From Druceiella hillmani (taxonomy: Eukaryota > Arthropoda > Insecta > Lepidoptera > Hepialidae): 64,000 nt of DNA. The position numbers and the translations under genes are program-made. Where the stretch lies: the NCBI GenBank assembly GCA_039881145.1, contig JAYKKI010000067.1, positions 2,989,501-3,053,500 on the forward strand, given 5' to 3'. How positions within the stretch are numbered: position 1 is the first letter of the stretch; every line of letters begins with the position of its first letter. Below, piece after piece: positions 43,901 to 59,405 of this stretch. A model generated the notes under the pieces. It ran no database searches. It saw only the letters and a program-made list of their open reading frames with translations, and was not told the DNA's origin.

Positions 43901-44151
43901 TAAACGCTATCGATCATATAATCTGTAATGTAATGATCCTTAAAATCAAAGTTGTGACGTTATCTGTTGCAGCACCAAGAATTGGCCATCGCCTGCAGCT
44001 CATTAACAACGTGATAGAGGCAAGCAGACTAGGACAGTTGAACGTTTTACGACTTTTCAATATGCGATTTTCATTGTTTCTCACTTTCCTCAGCTTGCTC
44101 GCGAGTTATTCTATCGTTCTGATACAGTTCATCAATATCCAGTTATCTTGA
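40980..44151 (+). CDS. Gustatory receptor A (insect 7tm_7 family), four exons, intact
   Basis: Predicted seven-transmembrane gustatory receptor, a ligand-gated cation channel of taste neurons. Exons: 40,980-41,747; 41,828-41,905; 42,175-42,328; 43,973-44,151. Introns have GT-AG ends with donors GTATGT, GTATGT and GTGAGT; phases are 0, 0, 1. The spliced frame is 392 codons, normal for the family. Exon 1 holds the N terminus, about four hydrophobic segments and intracellular loop 2. The later exons hold membrane segments 5-7. The C-terminal exon ends SYSIVLIQF, a variant of the TYhhhhhQF signature. An earlier donor after LTQIQ (GTAAAT) would put the last exon out of frame, so GTGAGT was chosen. 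Intron 3 contains a decayed LINE. Gene B at 55,900-59,405 has the same structure with reading-frame conservation, which supports both as functional. Ligand class (sugar, bitter, CO2) cannot be told. Confidence 0.85.
42640..43240 (-). pseudogene. LINE reverse transcriptase remnant in intron 3 of gustatory receptor A
   Basis: The minus strand aligns with the better-preserved plus-strand copy at 56,700-57,130, including TAATTCAGCCCCAGGTATT and the equivalent of AVFLD (here ATVFLD). Stops and a small internal duplication (GTATTCCGGA / GTATTCCTTG) break the frame. It is antisense to the host gene. Confidence 0.5.
43973..44151 (+). other. Terminal exon of gustatory receptor A
   Basis: Acceptor CTGTTGCAG at 43,972, stop TGA at 44,149-44,151. 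It encodes LINNVIEASRLGQLNVLRLF and membrane segment 7 with SYSIVLIQF. The 2-base phase matches the GTGAGT donor of exon 3. Confidence 0.8.
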
Positions 44152-46850
44152 AAATATGATCTAAATCACCAAACCGATGTTTTTTCCATTTTCAATTAAA
44201 AATTTACCTATTGCTTATAAACATAAGTTATGTATTTTATTAATGTTGTATGGTTACACAAATTTGTTTCTCATTGTTTTGACACAAGTTTGTATAATAA
44301 TAGAGTAAACAATATTTTTATTGCTTATGCAACATTTTCTTTCTAGTATAAACAATATACATTCATTTAAGTATAACAAAATATCCTTTATATCCTTTAT
44401 TTGCACAAATTACTGAGACTACAAATAACCGAGGTAACACTTAATTTCCTCCCACTCGACTAATAATGTAATATTTTTTAAAATAATCAAACCGTGTATA
44501 TTTTTTATTTCCATATTTATAAGAAATTTGGTGCACATCGATATAGTCGGTAAAGAAAAATGTGCATTTTGCATATTGCCTGCACGAAGTGTCACTTCAT
44601 GAAACCTCCTGAAAGTAGATTTTCACATTTGTGTGTTATAGTGTTAGAGGATAATAATGTAGGATAAGAATAAATCAATAGTTTCTGTTTTTGTGAGTTA
44701 AAATTACTAATATTTGTAGGAAAATATTTGTAATTATTAATTGTTAAGCTTAGTGCGAGATATATTAAAGAATTGCTGATAGTAATTGAATGACAACAGC
44801 GTTTTCATGAAGTAAAACTCTCTCTTGATGCGAAGGGAGAGAAAAAATGTTTGCCTCTTATAATAAAGGTGCGATGTCACACAAAATTCTGAGGCCAATT
44901 TAATATTTCCAAGATATAGAAATTAAAGCGATGATGTGTATCATCATGTTTATATTGTATTTTTAAATTTAAATATAAAATAAAGTGAAAAATTAAACAA
45001 ATTGGAAAAGCAATATGTCTGTAGACAATCGTTTGTATGTTACAAAAGAATAATTCAATTATTATATGATGTTTTTATTTGAAGTTCAATAAAATATCGT
45101 TATTATTGATTACATTAACTTACTATAGGAATTCCACTTAGTAAGAGACATATCTAGTGATGGTGAGACATGCGAGATTTACAAATGTGCAATATCCAAT
45201 GCCAAATCCAGATTGCTGATCATAAATTTGTCTTCTATAGTTCGAGGAAATGTAAAAAAATCAAATAATTCTGGCGACGCGAATCAATTGAAATTTACTT
45301 ACGTTTGATTCAGAGACATGCGAATGTATAGAGTAACAGTTTATTAACCAACTTCAAAAAGAAAGATTCGAACGTATATAATTTTTAATCGTGTATTTCA
45401 AAACTACGAATACATTTATACTCTATTATATAATATTGTGTATCACCAAAAAAGTTCCAGATGGAAAAAACTATACCTACTTAATATTACCCAAGTACAC
45501 CACATAAATACGAACTAATCCATTTAAGTTCCAGGATAGTTAAATTAATAAAAAATCATATATCATTAACATGACGAAATTACGAAAGGTCTGTATTTGT
45601 TATTTGTCTACCAGATGAGAAACGAGTGATCTGGTGAACATTTCGTCAATGATTTCATCACAATGAGGCGATGTATGAATCCCACTAATAAAAATGTAAC
45701 ACAATAAAAATTTAATAATAAATCTACCAACCACGTATTACGTAACAAATGTGGTTCAATAATTTAGCATCGAGCAAGAGTAGAAAATTAGATTCATAAC
45801 ACAAAGGAATGACTTCTAAAATTTGGGTTGTCAAGCAACATAACCATAGTAAAAACATCAACCCATCAGTTCTCTTTCTCCACAAAATCCAAACATCCCA
45901 GTATAGTAAATTTTTTAGCCTTTCTCTCCAGACCTGACGGTTATATCTGAAAACTTAGGGTCTATGGACCCATAGCTTACATTTTTTTTTAAATTTTAGT
46001 TTATGTTTGGAAAATGAAATATTTGCCACAGGATCCTCTGTACAATTTATTTAAAAAATATAAAACTTAAAAGTAATTTTTATTGTGAACATTTTTTTAA
46101 CATCAGACATGAAGAACCAAACTGGACGAGACAAGAATTCCAGAAAAACCTACTTCGATTTCATGACCACAGTTTTAGAATGTCTAAATTTGGGGTAATA
46201 AAAATTTTGAAATTTCAAGATTTTAGATTCGTATTTAATATTTCATATTGTTAGGTTTTTCTATGTTTACATTCATTTTAATCTAGAATTTGTTTTCAGG
46301 TAGAGATAGGTATTTAAAATAATTTTCTGAAGGTAATAAAAAGCAATGATATCATACATTATTGTTTTTATTTATAATTTATCTAATATAACAAAAATGC
46401 AATAATTGTTTCAAAAATATTTCCTTGTCTAGGATAGAAGTCAAAGTTATTGAAGCACCAAACCAAACGTATTGATGAAGTTAATTACACCGCATTATAA
46501 ACATATGCGAGCGAGTCAACTACAGCTGAGCAAAAGAGAGTCCATTATACGATTTTATACTGTGCTAAAAGTGAAACTAGAAAATATTAGATCTAAAAAT
46601 CCGGTGTTAAGATTATATGGAGAAATAACAATTGCTATAACCGTAACCTTTTCTTGGCAATGCCGCCATGCTGATCGAAGACTGTATTGTGTGTTCCAAA
46701 TAAAAATAATGTTGCATTACTTATATAATATTTAATAGTTGCATAACTATTTAGAACACAAATAGTAAAAACTGTTAAAGTTCAATGTTGAGATAATACA
46801 AGATGGCTGCATGTCAAACAAATGAAATGCATCATTTTTAAAAGCAGAAC
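44152..46850. other. Mirrored intergenic DNA, left arm
   Basis: Blocks match the right arm between about 54,150 and 55,890, including GTTAGAGGATAATAAT (44,642-44,657). No gene is seen. Confidence 0.5.
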
Positions 46851-47733
46851 TGCTCTAATGGGGGATTCTTTGATGATTTAAGAAAATGCTCCCACTTTTA
46901 TCAAAAAGAAATAATAGCTAATTAAATAAACGCTTGTGATCTTTACAACTGTGACTATGAGTAATGGAGTTGAGGATATAAACACAACATTTCAGTTGTA
47001 AAAGGATCAGAAGCAAATATACCAACAAATTTTGGAAAATTATCTTAAAAAATTTTGCAAGATTGCGATTTCTTAAAATTATGCAATCAATAAAAGAAAC
47101 CATAAATTTTTGGAAGAAGTGACGGGTGCAATGTCAACTTCCTTATCAATTACTATACTCAATAAGGGACTCAGATCATAAAAGTTATTATCAAAAAGTC
47201 TCTTAATTCTCTTGAAATATTTGATGTCACATCACTTACATTGGTCTCCTAATATAATAATATGGCCCTTCCATTTATACTCATATGCAACCTCAATGTT
47301 CTCACATTGCGTAATGGAATGAGCTTACACCTCACACAGCTGAACCTGTCACCTGGTTAAGAGTATGCTTTGAATCCCGATTATCTTATTAAATGTTTAG
47401 TTGCAATTCAAGATTCCAATTCTTTCAGAGAGGGTAACCAAAATAAATCTTGGTTAAAAACATCAAAGGTTCACACAATGCAGTCCACAATGGCTTCTCC
47501 TTCTCAAGACATGTGTCTTGCATTTTACAATATATATTCCCTTCCGCTAACTCTGTAAAAATCTGAACTCTGCTCATCAGCATTATGTAATAACAAATTG
47601 CAGGCCATTTCCAGGTATTTTAAATTACCTAACAGTTGAAATTCATTTAAGAAAATTTATTAATTCTTAAATATGAAAATGTTTTAAGGCAGCTCACATT
47701 CTTTAACTCAGGTTTCCTGTGCCTTTATGACAA

Positions 47734-47846
47734 GTACTGTATGGCAGTAATTTATGTGGAATCTTCGGAATTTATCAACCTGTGCCTTACCGGCTGACAG
47801 GTTGATAAATTCCGAAGATTCCACATAAATTACTACCATACAGTAC
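47734..47846. repeat. Long hairpin: 50-bp arms, 13-base loop, one mismatch
   Basis: 47,734-47,783 (starting GTACTGTATGGCAGTAATTT) is reverse-repeated at 47,797-47,846 with a single mismatch. Near-identity of the arms, against the diverged surroundings, suggests recent formation. Confidence 0.9.
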
Positions 47847-48849
47847 ATGGACATTTATTTATGAGTTTTTATTAAATCATAGTGATTTACAAAGGTAATA
47901 CACTCGTACCACACTAGTTGCCACAAGAGTTACCTGTTGTATACAATCACAATCCAATCATCTTGATATATTAATTAAGTTAATTAATGCTAATTAATAA
48001 CGAAACGAAATTTAAAAGCAAGATATTACTACATACGTACATACATATGAGAGGAAAAAATAAAATATAAATTAAAGTTAAATAAAATGACTCAGTGATA
48101 TGTTAGAGGTCAGAAGGTGAGAATGAACAGTGAGGGATGAGGCATAGAATTTTATATGATGTTCAAATACGGAAATTGAGTTAGCATTTTACATATGTCT
48201 CAATATATCATCGAGATCTTTTATATACGTCTATATTTAAAAGATCTTGAGACACGAACTCATTTAAAATTGTTTAGATTGAAACATTTGTTTTGGAAAA
48301 TGAATTTTCCATATTTACAATGGCCAAATTAGAAAATTATTCTTGCCCTATAATCAATTTCAAACAAAATTTGTTTATTAGTCACTTCGTTGAGAAACGG
48401 CAACTCTGCTGATTGTGAATGCAGTTTAGATAACAGGATATTAATTTAGGTAACAGGACAAATTTACAGGTTATCACTTCTTGGTCCCTCGAGACCAGTA
48501 ATAAATCTTCCAAAGAAAAAGAAAGTTTGGTAACAAGAATCAAAGAGTTCTTTCTAAATATTGTGATGTCCTTTCATGAATATAGTTTGAATGAAGGTTA
48601 TTTTTTTTCTACATGTCAGAACTATTTACAGGAGAGAAAGTTACAGGAGAGAAGTTTATTACAAGTGGTTTTGATAATTGAAAATTGCTATCAGATGCTT
48701 TGCTAATATATGAGCAATTATTACTGCCCATAAAGTTCACTGAGATATATTGCTTATTAAACAATTCTTTGTGTCAGAAAGTGATGTCAAATTCTTCTAA
48801 CTTACAGAGAAAATTATTCAGAGTAGGGAATATATCATGAGGTTTCCAG

Positions 48850-49100
48850 AAGTGTCAAGGCACTACAAGAACTTTACGAAACAAAACGCTGTAAAGAAGA
48901 GAGGAAATTTTCAAGAAATTTGTGATAACAAAAAATAATAGCCATGTTCAAAATCGTTTTGGAAAATATATATGTTATTGCAATTCTGTAATCCAAAATT
49001 AAATTATCTATATTATAAGAAATAATAAAAGAGGTGAAAGAATGTGAATTCTTCCCTTTAATTGCAGATGAACCAAACAAAAACAGCTACGAATAATTAT
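48850..49100 (+). pseudogene. Possible hAT (DUF4371) remnant
   Basis: A plus-strand frame near 49,030-49,085 reads KEVKECEFFPLIADEPNKNS, resembling the E-A-x-F-F-S-I-L-A-D-E-T-T-D segment around the first catalytic Asp of ZMYM-type hAT transposases. Weak upstream likeness (CNSVIQN) appears in another frame. Only a short, broken piece is readable. Confidence 0.3.
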
Positions 49101-49756
49101 GCGCCACAAATTAAGTTTGTCTATTGGAAAATTTTAAACCAATTTTGCAAACTATGCACTTTGTTGTAGTTGAGTTGTACTTCAACAGTAACCTTTGTTG
49201 CATGGCTTCTTTCAAATATCTTCAAATGAGATAATCTGTACATACCATAGACAAACTGCAAATAGTAATTACATATTGTGAGAGCAAAATAAATTTCAGT
49301 AGCGTTTGGAAATCAATAATCGCTTATGGAAATAAACATATTGTACAGTTGAATCAACACAAATTTCAAAGATCCTAGTGTCAGAGCCAAGGAGGCTAAA
49401 CAATTTCATCATAAAAGTGACTTGACAAAAACATGCTGTTGATTGGTCTTCTAATGTAAAAATGACAAAATTTTGGAAAATTAATGTTTATTTAGTAGTT
49501 ATACAAATTAGACCCAATGCCTTGTAAATGTAATATATATTGACAATGATTTGTAAATTCTTACAAAAAGCATATTAAAAATACATATAGATTAATTACA
49601 AGCCGAGACAGCAAAAATTATTTAGAAAACGTAAGTAAAGAAGAAATTATAAATAATTAAAAGGAAGAAATCAATAAGAGCTTTTGGTTTGGTTATTGTA
49701 AAATGCTGCAAGTAGCATAATAATTGTGAATGCAGTTTCTCAAAGTTGCATCTAAT

Positions 49757-49979
49757 TGAATATATTTGGCGTTAATTTTGTAGAAATTCATTATTCACAA
49801 TTAAATGAAACTACGTGATGTAGTATTATTTCTATTTTCTTTAAGTTCTTTACCACGACCTAGGGTTCATTGTATTACAATATCTTCAGGTGGGCTATCT
49901 TTGCTAATAGCAAAAAAACGTGGTAAAGAACTTAAAGAAAGTAGAAACAATACTACATCACGTAGTTTCATTTAATTGT
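49757..49979. mobile_element. Hammerhead-bearing inverted-repeat element, copy C
   Basis: Flanked by the perfect 12-bp direct repeat GTTGCATCTAAT (49,745-49,756 and 49,980-49,991). The left arm starts TGAATATATTTGGCGTTAAT. The right arm ends TTTCATTTAATTGT and lacks the outermost 50 bases. The left arm carries a nearly complete hammerhead on the minus strand. The right-arm ribozyme has lost its core in a deletion (only GTGGTAAAGAACTTAAAG remains). The arms are inverted repeats of each other. Confidence 0.8.
49850..49915 (-). ncRNA. Hammerhead ribozyme, copy C, one core base altered
   Basis: Minus strand: CCAC, CTGAAGA (49,889-49,883), extra T, stem II ATTGT-AAT-ACAAT, GAAC in place of GAAA (49,868-49,865), CCTAGG, TC, GTGG. 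Stem II has an A-U pair where copy A has G-U, so pairing is preserved. The GAAA to GAAC change would be expected to reduce or abolish cleavage. Confidence 0.6.
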
Positions 49980-51066
49980 GTTGCATCTAATAAAAAATTG
50001 GTTGAAATCGACTATAGGTCAAGAATGATTTTCTAATTTAACCCTTATGAAAATTAATTTGCCAAAAACACATGTTTCAGTCCAAACAGTTTTCAATGAG
50101 TCTGTGTTTCGAGATCTTGCATAAGTTTGGTGCTTATCACTAAGATTTATTTTTGGTTATTACAGAAGCAAACCTCTAAAAGAATTGGAATCTTGAATTG
50201 AATTTTTTTAGCGTAATCGGGATTCAAAACATGAGAATATTCTTAATCAGGTGACAGGCCAAACTGTATGAGGTGTAGCCTCATTCCATTATACAATGTG
50301 AGAACATCGAGGTTACACATTAGTATAAATGGAAGGACTACATTTCTATATTAAGAAACCAACACAAGTGATGTGACACCAAATATTCCAAGAGAATTAA
50401 GAGACTTTGCAGATAATAACTCTTATAATCTTCGTCCGTTACTATGTCTAGTAATTGATAAGCAGGTTGACATTCCTCTCGTCATTTTCCCCAAAATTTA
50501 TCATTTATTTTATTGACTATATAATTTCATAGCACTCAAATCACTTTAGTCGTTCCATATCATTTTAGGAAATCACAACTCTGCTAAATGTTTCAAAAAT
50601 TTATTGGCACATATGCTTCTGGTCCTTTTTTAATTGGTATCTCGAGTTTTTTTGTCCTCAACTCCATTACTCGCTCCCACAGTTGTAACAATCACAAGCA
50701 AATCTTTATTTCATCAGCCAGTATTTCTTTTGGTAAAAGTGGTAGGGTTTCCTGAAAGACCATGACACACCTATTAGAGAAATTCTGCTTTTAACAAAGA
50801 CGCACTTAATAGTCATTTGTGATACATGCAAACATTTCGTATTACTTCAACATTGAACTTTAATAGCTGTTCTACCACAAGTAGACGCATTCTGCTGTGT
50901 GAAATACAATGTTAGTATTTATCTGGGACGCAGGATAGGTCAATCAGCATAATGGCAATACCAAAAAAATGCCATTGCTCTTGAAATGTTTCTCCTTGTA
51001 ATCTGAATATCAGAAAATTTTTAAGTGTAATATTTTTCCCGTTTTAACTTTAACATAGTGTAGAAT

Positions 51067-51324
51067 CCACAATTAAATGAAACTACGTGATGTAGTATTA
51101 TTTCTACTTTTTTTAAGTTCTTTACCACGACCTAGGTTTACAAAATCTTCAAGTGGGCTATTAGCAAAGATTCTATCTTGCTAATAGCCCACCTGAAGAT
51201 GTTGTAATACGACGAAATCTAGATCGTGGTAAAGAACATAACAAAGTAGAAATAATACTACATCACGTAGTTTCATTTAATTGTGAATAATGAATTTCTA
51301 CATAATTAACGCCAAATATATTCA
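51067..51324. mobile_element. Hammerhead-bearing inverted-repeat element, copy D (most complete)
   Basis: Flanked by the perfect 12-bp direct repeat ATAGTGTAGAAT (51,055-51,066 and 51,325-51,336). The left arm begins CCACAATTAAATGAAACTAC. The right arm ends AACGCCAAATATATTCA. The arms are inverted repeats meeting near 51,175. The right arm holds a complete hammerhead on the plus strand; the left arm holds a decayed one on the minus strand (TTGAAGA core, stem II lost). There is no open frame, so the element must depend on proteins supplied elsewhere. Long direct repeats point to target-primed retrotransposition, not cut-and-paste. Confidence 0.85.
51181..51240 (+). ncRNA. Hammerhead ribozyme (type I), copy D, core intact
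   Basis: Plus strand: stem I CCAC (51,189-51,192), CTGAAGA (51,193-51,199), extra T (51,200), stem II GTTGT-AAT-ACGAC (51,201-51,213), GAAA (51,214-51,217), stem III TCTAGA (51,218-51,223), TC, then GTGG (51,226-51,229). The cleavage site is predicted after 51,225. Against copy A, stem III changed CC/GG to TC/GA and the closing pair of stem II changed G-U to G-C, so helices remain paired. A distal stem I pairing (TCTT with AAGA) and a GCTAATAGC internal loop could provide the loop-loop contact of active type I hammerheads. Confidence 0.8.
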
Positions 51325-51336
51325 ATAGTGTAGAAT

Positions 51337-52858
51337 ATTATAAAAAACGCTTTTGCTTTACCAGTAGTTGTCTCGCTGGCATATGTTCATGATGTAATAG
51401 GGGCATAATTAATTTCAGTACTAGCTTTATTTGATATACCTCCAATATAGGTAAATCTTGTTACTTGATATTTCAATGATATTGTCTTCTATTTTAGATA
51501 AGATCACTGTAGATTGTTTCATCAAATAATATTTCTGTACATGTCCTTTGTATTGTGTCTTTGCTCAAATAATTCTTGTACTGTTCCCACAATTGAGTAT
51601 CATCACGTGCAGCTTTTTTTTTCATCTTAAAATACAAATTATTCAGTAAAATTAAAAAGTTACCCTATAGGGTGATATACTGCTATTGTAATATGAGAAT
51701 CCAGCACAATTATTTTTTTTTCACTTCAAAATATGTCATCTAAAAACATAATTTATAAATTACAAGATAACATATACAAAATTTGAAAAATACATGCATT
51801 CTGCATAAATAAGTAGACATTTGAATGACACTGCACTTTTACACTTGTGTAATATAAAACTTTGTGTAATAAAAAACCTTTACACTTGTGTAATATATAA
51901 CCAAGTAAATAACAATCATATTTTGTATAGCTTAATAAAATACATAATATACAAGTAAGCTCACCCTTCCATTTTAGTGTTTAGCTCTGCTACACCAGAG
52001 AGTACACTCTTTACATACTTGATAGACTCATAGGAGACACGGTTTTGTACAATCAATCGTGACTTAACAGACAGATACTGAATTTCCAAATACATCCTAA
52101 GTATTCCTACCCTTCATCTAATATACTACCTTGTTATATTCTTTCCTGTTTTTGCTGCCACTCTTAAATCGGAGTGGTATGTAACTTGAGCTTTCAGATA
52201 CAATCAACTTTCCTTAAACATTTGGTTGCTCTCTGAATAGCCTAGTTTATAGTTTGAACCTTCAGGCATGACTGTATTTGTTCGGTATCTTTGTTGCTTT
52301 GAGTTGCCTGACATTCAGCTTAAACTCTTAGATGCTATATCCATTGTTCTGGCATTTCCGTTGCCCTCAAAGTCATTCAATTCTCAACTTGAATCTTTAA
52401 ATGCTGCTAAGATTTCTCTACCCACGATTATGTTTCGTTTCAACTGCTCTTAGTGCTACCTATTGCTAATTCTGTTTGCATCTTCACTCTTTAAGCTAAG
52501 TAATTGAGTTTTTACTTTGGACTATTTTGAAATTAATTTTTTAAAATTTGGCAAAATAAGGTTAGCAAAAAAAGTCGAAGAAATTTTTACCAACAAAGAA
52601 AAACAAACCGAAAATACTTGAATAAACTAATTAATAACCAAGTTCGTTATACAGTTTTAAAATGACTTTCAAAAATTGTCTGTACATAGATAAAAAAACC
52701 AATGTACAACTCCACTCATACAATCTAATAGTGCCATCATTATAGTAAACTACTTCTACTAGTTCCGTAAAGTCAATTGACTTTCACAAACCGGAAATTG
52801 GGGATCGTAATAATATCCAAAAACGATCAATAGGAATAATAAACCCTATTTTTAAATA
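51337..52858. other. Right-arm insertion region, no gene seen
   Basis: No left-arm counterpart and no coding signal. The 61-codon frame at 52,268 has no recognisable feature. Confidence 0.35.
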
Positions 52859-52859
52859 A

Positions 52860-53131
52860 TTTTAGTTGCACTTTACTTGTAATAACTTAAGCTTGCATTA
52901 TGCAAAGTATAAATAGATGAACATAATTTAATTTAAGTTGATAGATGAACATAATTAATTTTAGTTCCACTTTACTTGTAATAACTTAAACTTGCATTAT
53001 GCAAAGTATAAATAGATGAACATAATTTAATTTAAGTTGATAGATGAACATAATTAATTTTAGTTGCACTTTACTTGTAATAACTTAAGCTTGCACTATG
53101 CAAAGTATAAATAGATGAACATAATTTAATA
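52860..53131. repeat. Tandem repeat, 99-bp unit, about 2.75 copies
   Basis: Units start TTTTAGTTGCACTTTACTTG at 52,860, 52,959 (C for G) and 53,058, an exact 99-bp period. Each unit contains two GATGAACATAAT sub-blocks. Confidence 0.9.
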
Positions 53132-53659
53132 TTAATTTTAAAAAGTGTATATTTCATTTCAGGAATATTTTGCTAAAAAAACAAAAATACATTTTACATT
53201 GCATAAAATACCAATATAGTGTAATTAGTGTTAAAAAAATGAAAAAAATCCACAGAGATGACGAGTGGCAAGCAATCACATTTTTAAAGAATGTCTATCT
53301 TGCTCAAATTTTATAAAAATGCGACAAAAGAAAGTACTATCTGCAATTTCTCATAAAAAAAGATTAAGAAAACATGTTTCTAAAAAAGGCATTTAACCAA
53401 ACTTTAACCGGTAGTCCACCTATGTAACTATACCCCAAAAATGATAACTAAACAGATTGAAACAGACGAACAAGATGTGTTTATCTAAATTATTTATTTT
53501 GATAAAATAATTTTTTTGTCATATTTATTGGTGTTGTCTACATCACTTAAAATTATTTCTGCTTAGAATAAATGTTATGATATCAAATATTAAAATATGC
53601 TATCATGTTGCACTATTTTAATAAGTGCCACACTGGATGCTTTGGACAAAGCTAATTTC

Positions 53660-53795
53660 ACTGCTTACATTTCATTATGCTTACATATCCATAACACATA
53701 CTTATACATGCTTACATATCCATAATACATGCTTACATATCCATAATACATTATCCATAATATACTGCTTACATATCCATAATACATAAACGTCA
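53660..53795. repeat. Tandem repeat of GCTTACATATCCATAATACA
   Basis: Four to five imperfect copies of a 21-25 bp unit. The apparent minus-strand frame rich in YYGYVS is a product of the repeat. Confidence 0.85.
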
Positions 53796-55899
53796 TAGTA
53801 AAGAGATAATAACAGAAAGTTAATTTCAGGTTGAAAAGAAGTACGTTTTGATATTTTAAAAATGACATAAATCAGACGTTAGCCGGGCACCAGCTAATCA
53901 GTCTATATCAGTGTATGTACAAAAATAGTCTACTCAGTGGAGTTGCTAACTGAATTAACAGAATTCCTTAATCAATGATGAGAATAAAGTAAATTCTATT
54001 TAATTTATTAAAACTTATTTAATGTAATAAATCTACGAAGAAAATATTAGTGAAAAGACGTTATTAAATTCGTACCAGGTAGCCTAATTAATGTTAGGGA
54101 TTATTTACAAAATTCTATTAGTAACATGATCTTGATAATGTTATATTACCATGAAAATATTTTTGAAACAATTATTGCATTTTTGTTATATTAGATAAAT
54201 TATAAATAAAAACCTTCATTGCTTTTTATTATCATGAGCAATTTATTTGAATACTCGGCTGAAAACATATTCAAAATTAAAATTAATGTAAACATAGAAA
54301 AACATAATAATACAAATTATATTTCCACTAATTTTCCTTAAAATAAGATATCCACTAAAATCTTGAAATTTCTTCATTTTAAAAATTCCATTGCCCCAAG
54401 TTTAGATATTGTATACCATTGTCATAAAATTGAAGTATGTTTTCCTGGAATTCTTTTCTGTTCCAGTTTGGTTCTTTAGGTTTGATGTTCAAAAAAATAT
54501 TCACAATAAAACTGTCCTACAATTTTATATTTTTTTAAGAAATTGCTGAAAATATTAAAGAATTCTCCGGAAACTCTTTTGTTTTCCAAATGTAAAATAC
54601 AATTTAAAAAAAATATCAGGTCGTTATTTAGAATAGTTAAAATATGATATAATAATTAGATTATAAATTTGTAACGTACAAACAATTGTCGGCTATAAGC
54701 TAAGATAAAGCGTATGAACAAAACGAAAAACATTTTCTTGTTTTACAATCCAAAACATAATTATGCAGATATTTCATATAGGTCAAATAGCATAAATTTC
54801 TAAAAATATAGCCATCACATTCTTTAAATTTCATTAAAATTTTATAGACAAGTGGGATGGAAAAGATTATCATTACAGTGTCCACCATTAAAGGGAAAAT
54901 ATGAAAAATTTAACTAAAGAGTAGCTGGAGTATCACTTTACCAGAAAATCGCTCTAGGAATGTTCAGATACGTAATAAAATGTCGATGTGCAAAAATTGG
55001 ATTTCTCAAAAAAAAAAACAGTGTTAAGCACAATACCGTTTTTATTGCAATTATATACAGATACATTGAATTTAATTTTTCACTTTATATCATATTTAAA
55101 TTTAAAAAGACAATGTAAGTGTTACAACGCATATGTCATGGTTTTAAATCCTATATTTTAGGGATATTTAAATGGTCTCAGAATTTTGTTTGACAGTGCA
55201 CCTTTGTAATAAGATGCAAAGGACTTTTTCCTTTTCCTGAGAGACCCCTGTTGAAATAAATACTTCACGAAAACGCTATCGTTATTTAGATACTATGAGC
55301 ATTTCTTTAATACATCTCACACCAAGCTTATCAATTAATAATTACAAATATATTCCAACAATTATTCATATTTTTAACTCGGGAAAATCTAAGCTGTTAA
55401 TTTATTCTTATCCTATATTATTATCCTCTAACAGTATAATGCACAAGTGTAGATCTACTATCTGGGAGGTTTCATAAAATGACACATTGTGCAGGCAATA
55501 TGCGAGATGTGCACTTTTCTCTACCAACTATGTCGATGTGCACCAAATTATGTTGAAATAAAAGATATACATTATTAGATTAAATTAAAAATATTACATT
55601 ATTAGTCGACTGGAGGCAAATAAAGTGTTATCTCGATTATTTGTGGTACTAATTTGTGCAAATACAGGATATGAAATTCAGGTCATTAAATTAATGTATA
55701 TTGTTTATACTGAAAAGAAAATGTTAAAAAGGTTGTTTACACTTTATATACCATTATTATAAAAAACTTGTGTCAAAACATCAACAAACAAATTTATGTA
55801 ATATTCCAACATTAATAAAATTAGCTTATATTTTACAGCGATAGATAAATATTTAATTAAAAGTGGAAAAACATTAATTTTGTGATTGATATCATATTT
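53796..55899. other. Mirrored intergenic DNA, right arm
   Basis: From about 54,150 the sequence mirrors the left arm at 44,160-46,420. No gene. Confidence 0.5.

Positions 55900-59405
<3,506 letters not shown>

Larger units (their letters stand above)
40590..47560 (+). repeat. Left arm of a giant imperfect inverted duplication
   Basis: Successive blocks here match, in reverse complement and reverse order, blocks at about 59,835-50,090. Anchor pairs: 40,980 with 59,405 (gene starts), 44,151 with 55,900 (gene ends), 46,340-46,420 with 54,240-54,150, 47,320-47,390 with 50,280-50,210, and 47,406-47,430 with 50,200-50,175. Divergence is substantial, so this is an old duplication. It contains gustatory receptor gene A. 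Confidence 0.85.
47561..49744. other. Centre of the inverted duplication (spacer)
   Basis: No mirrored partner is recognised across this interval. It holds the 50-bp hairpin (47,734-47,846) and probable hAT debris (about 48,850-49,100). Confidence 0.4.

Noticed and set aside
46472..46735. 87-codon plus-strand frame in the left arm
   Set aside because: No mirrored open frame is recognised in the right arm, so coding is not supported.
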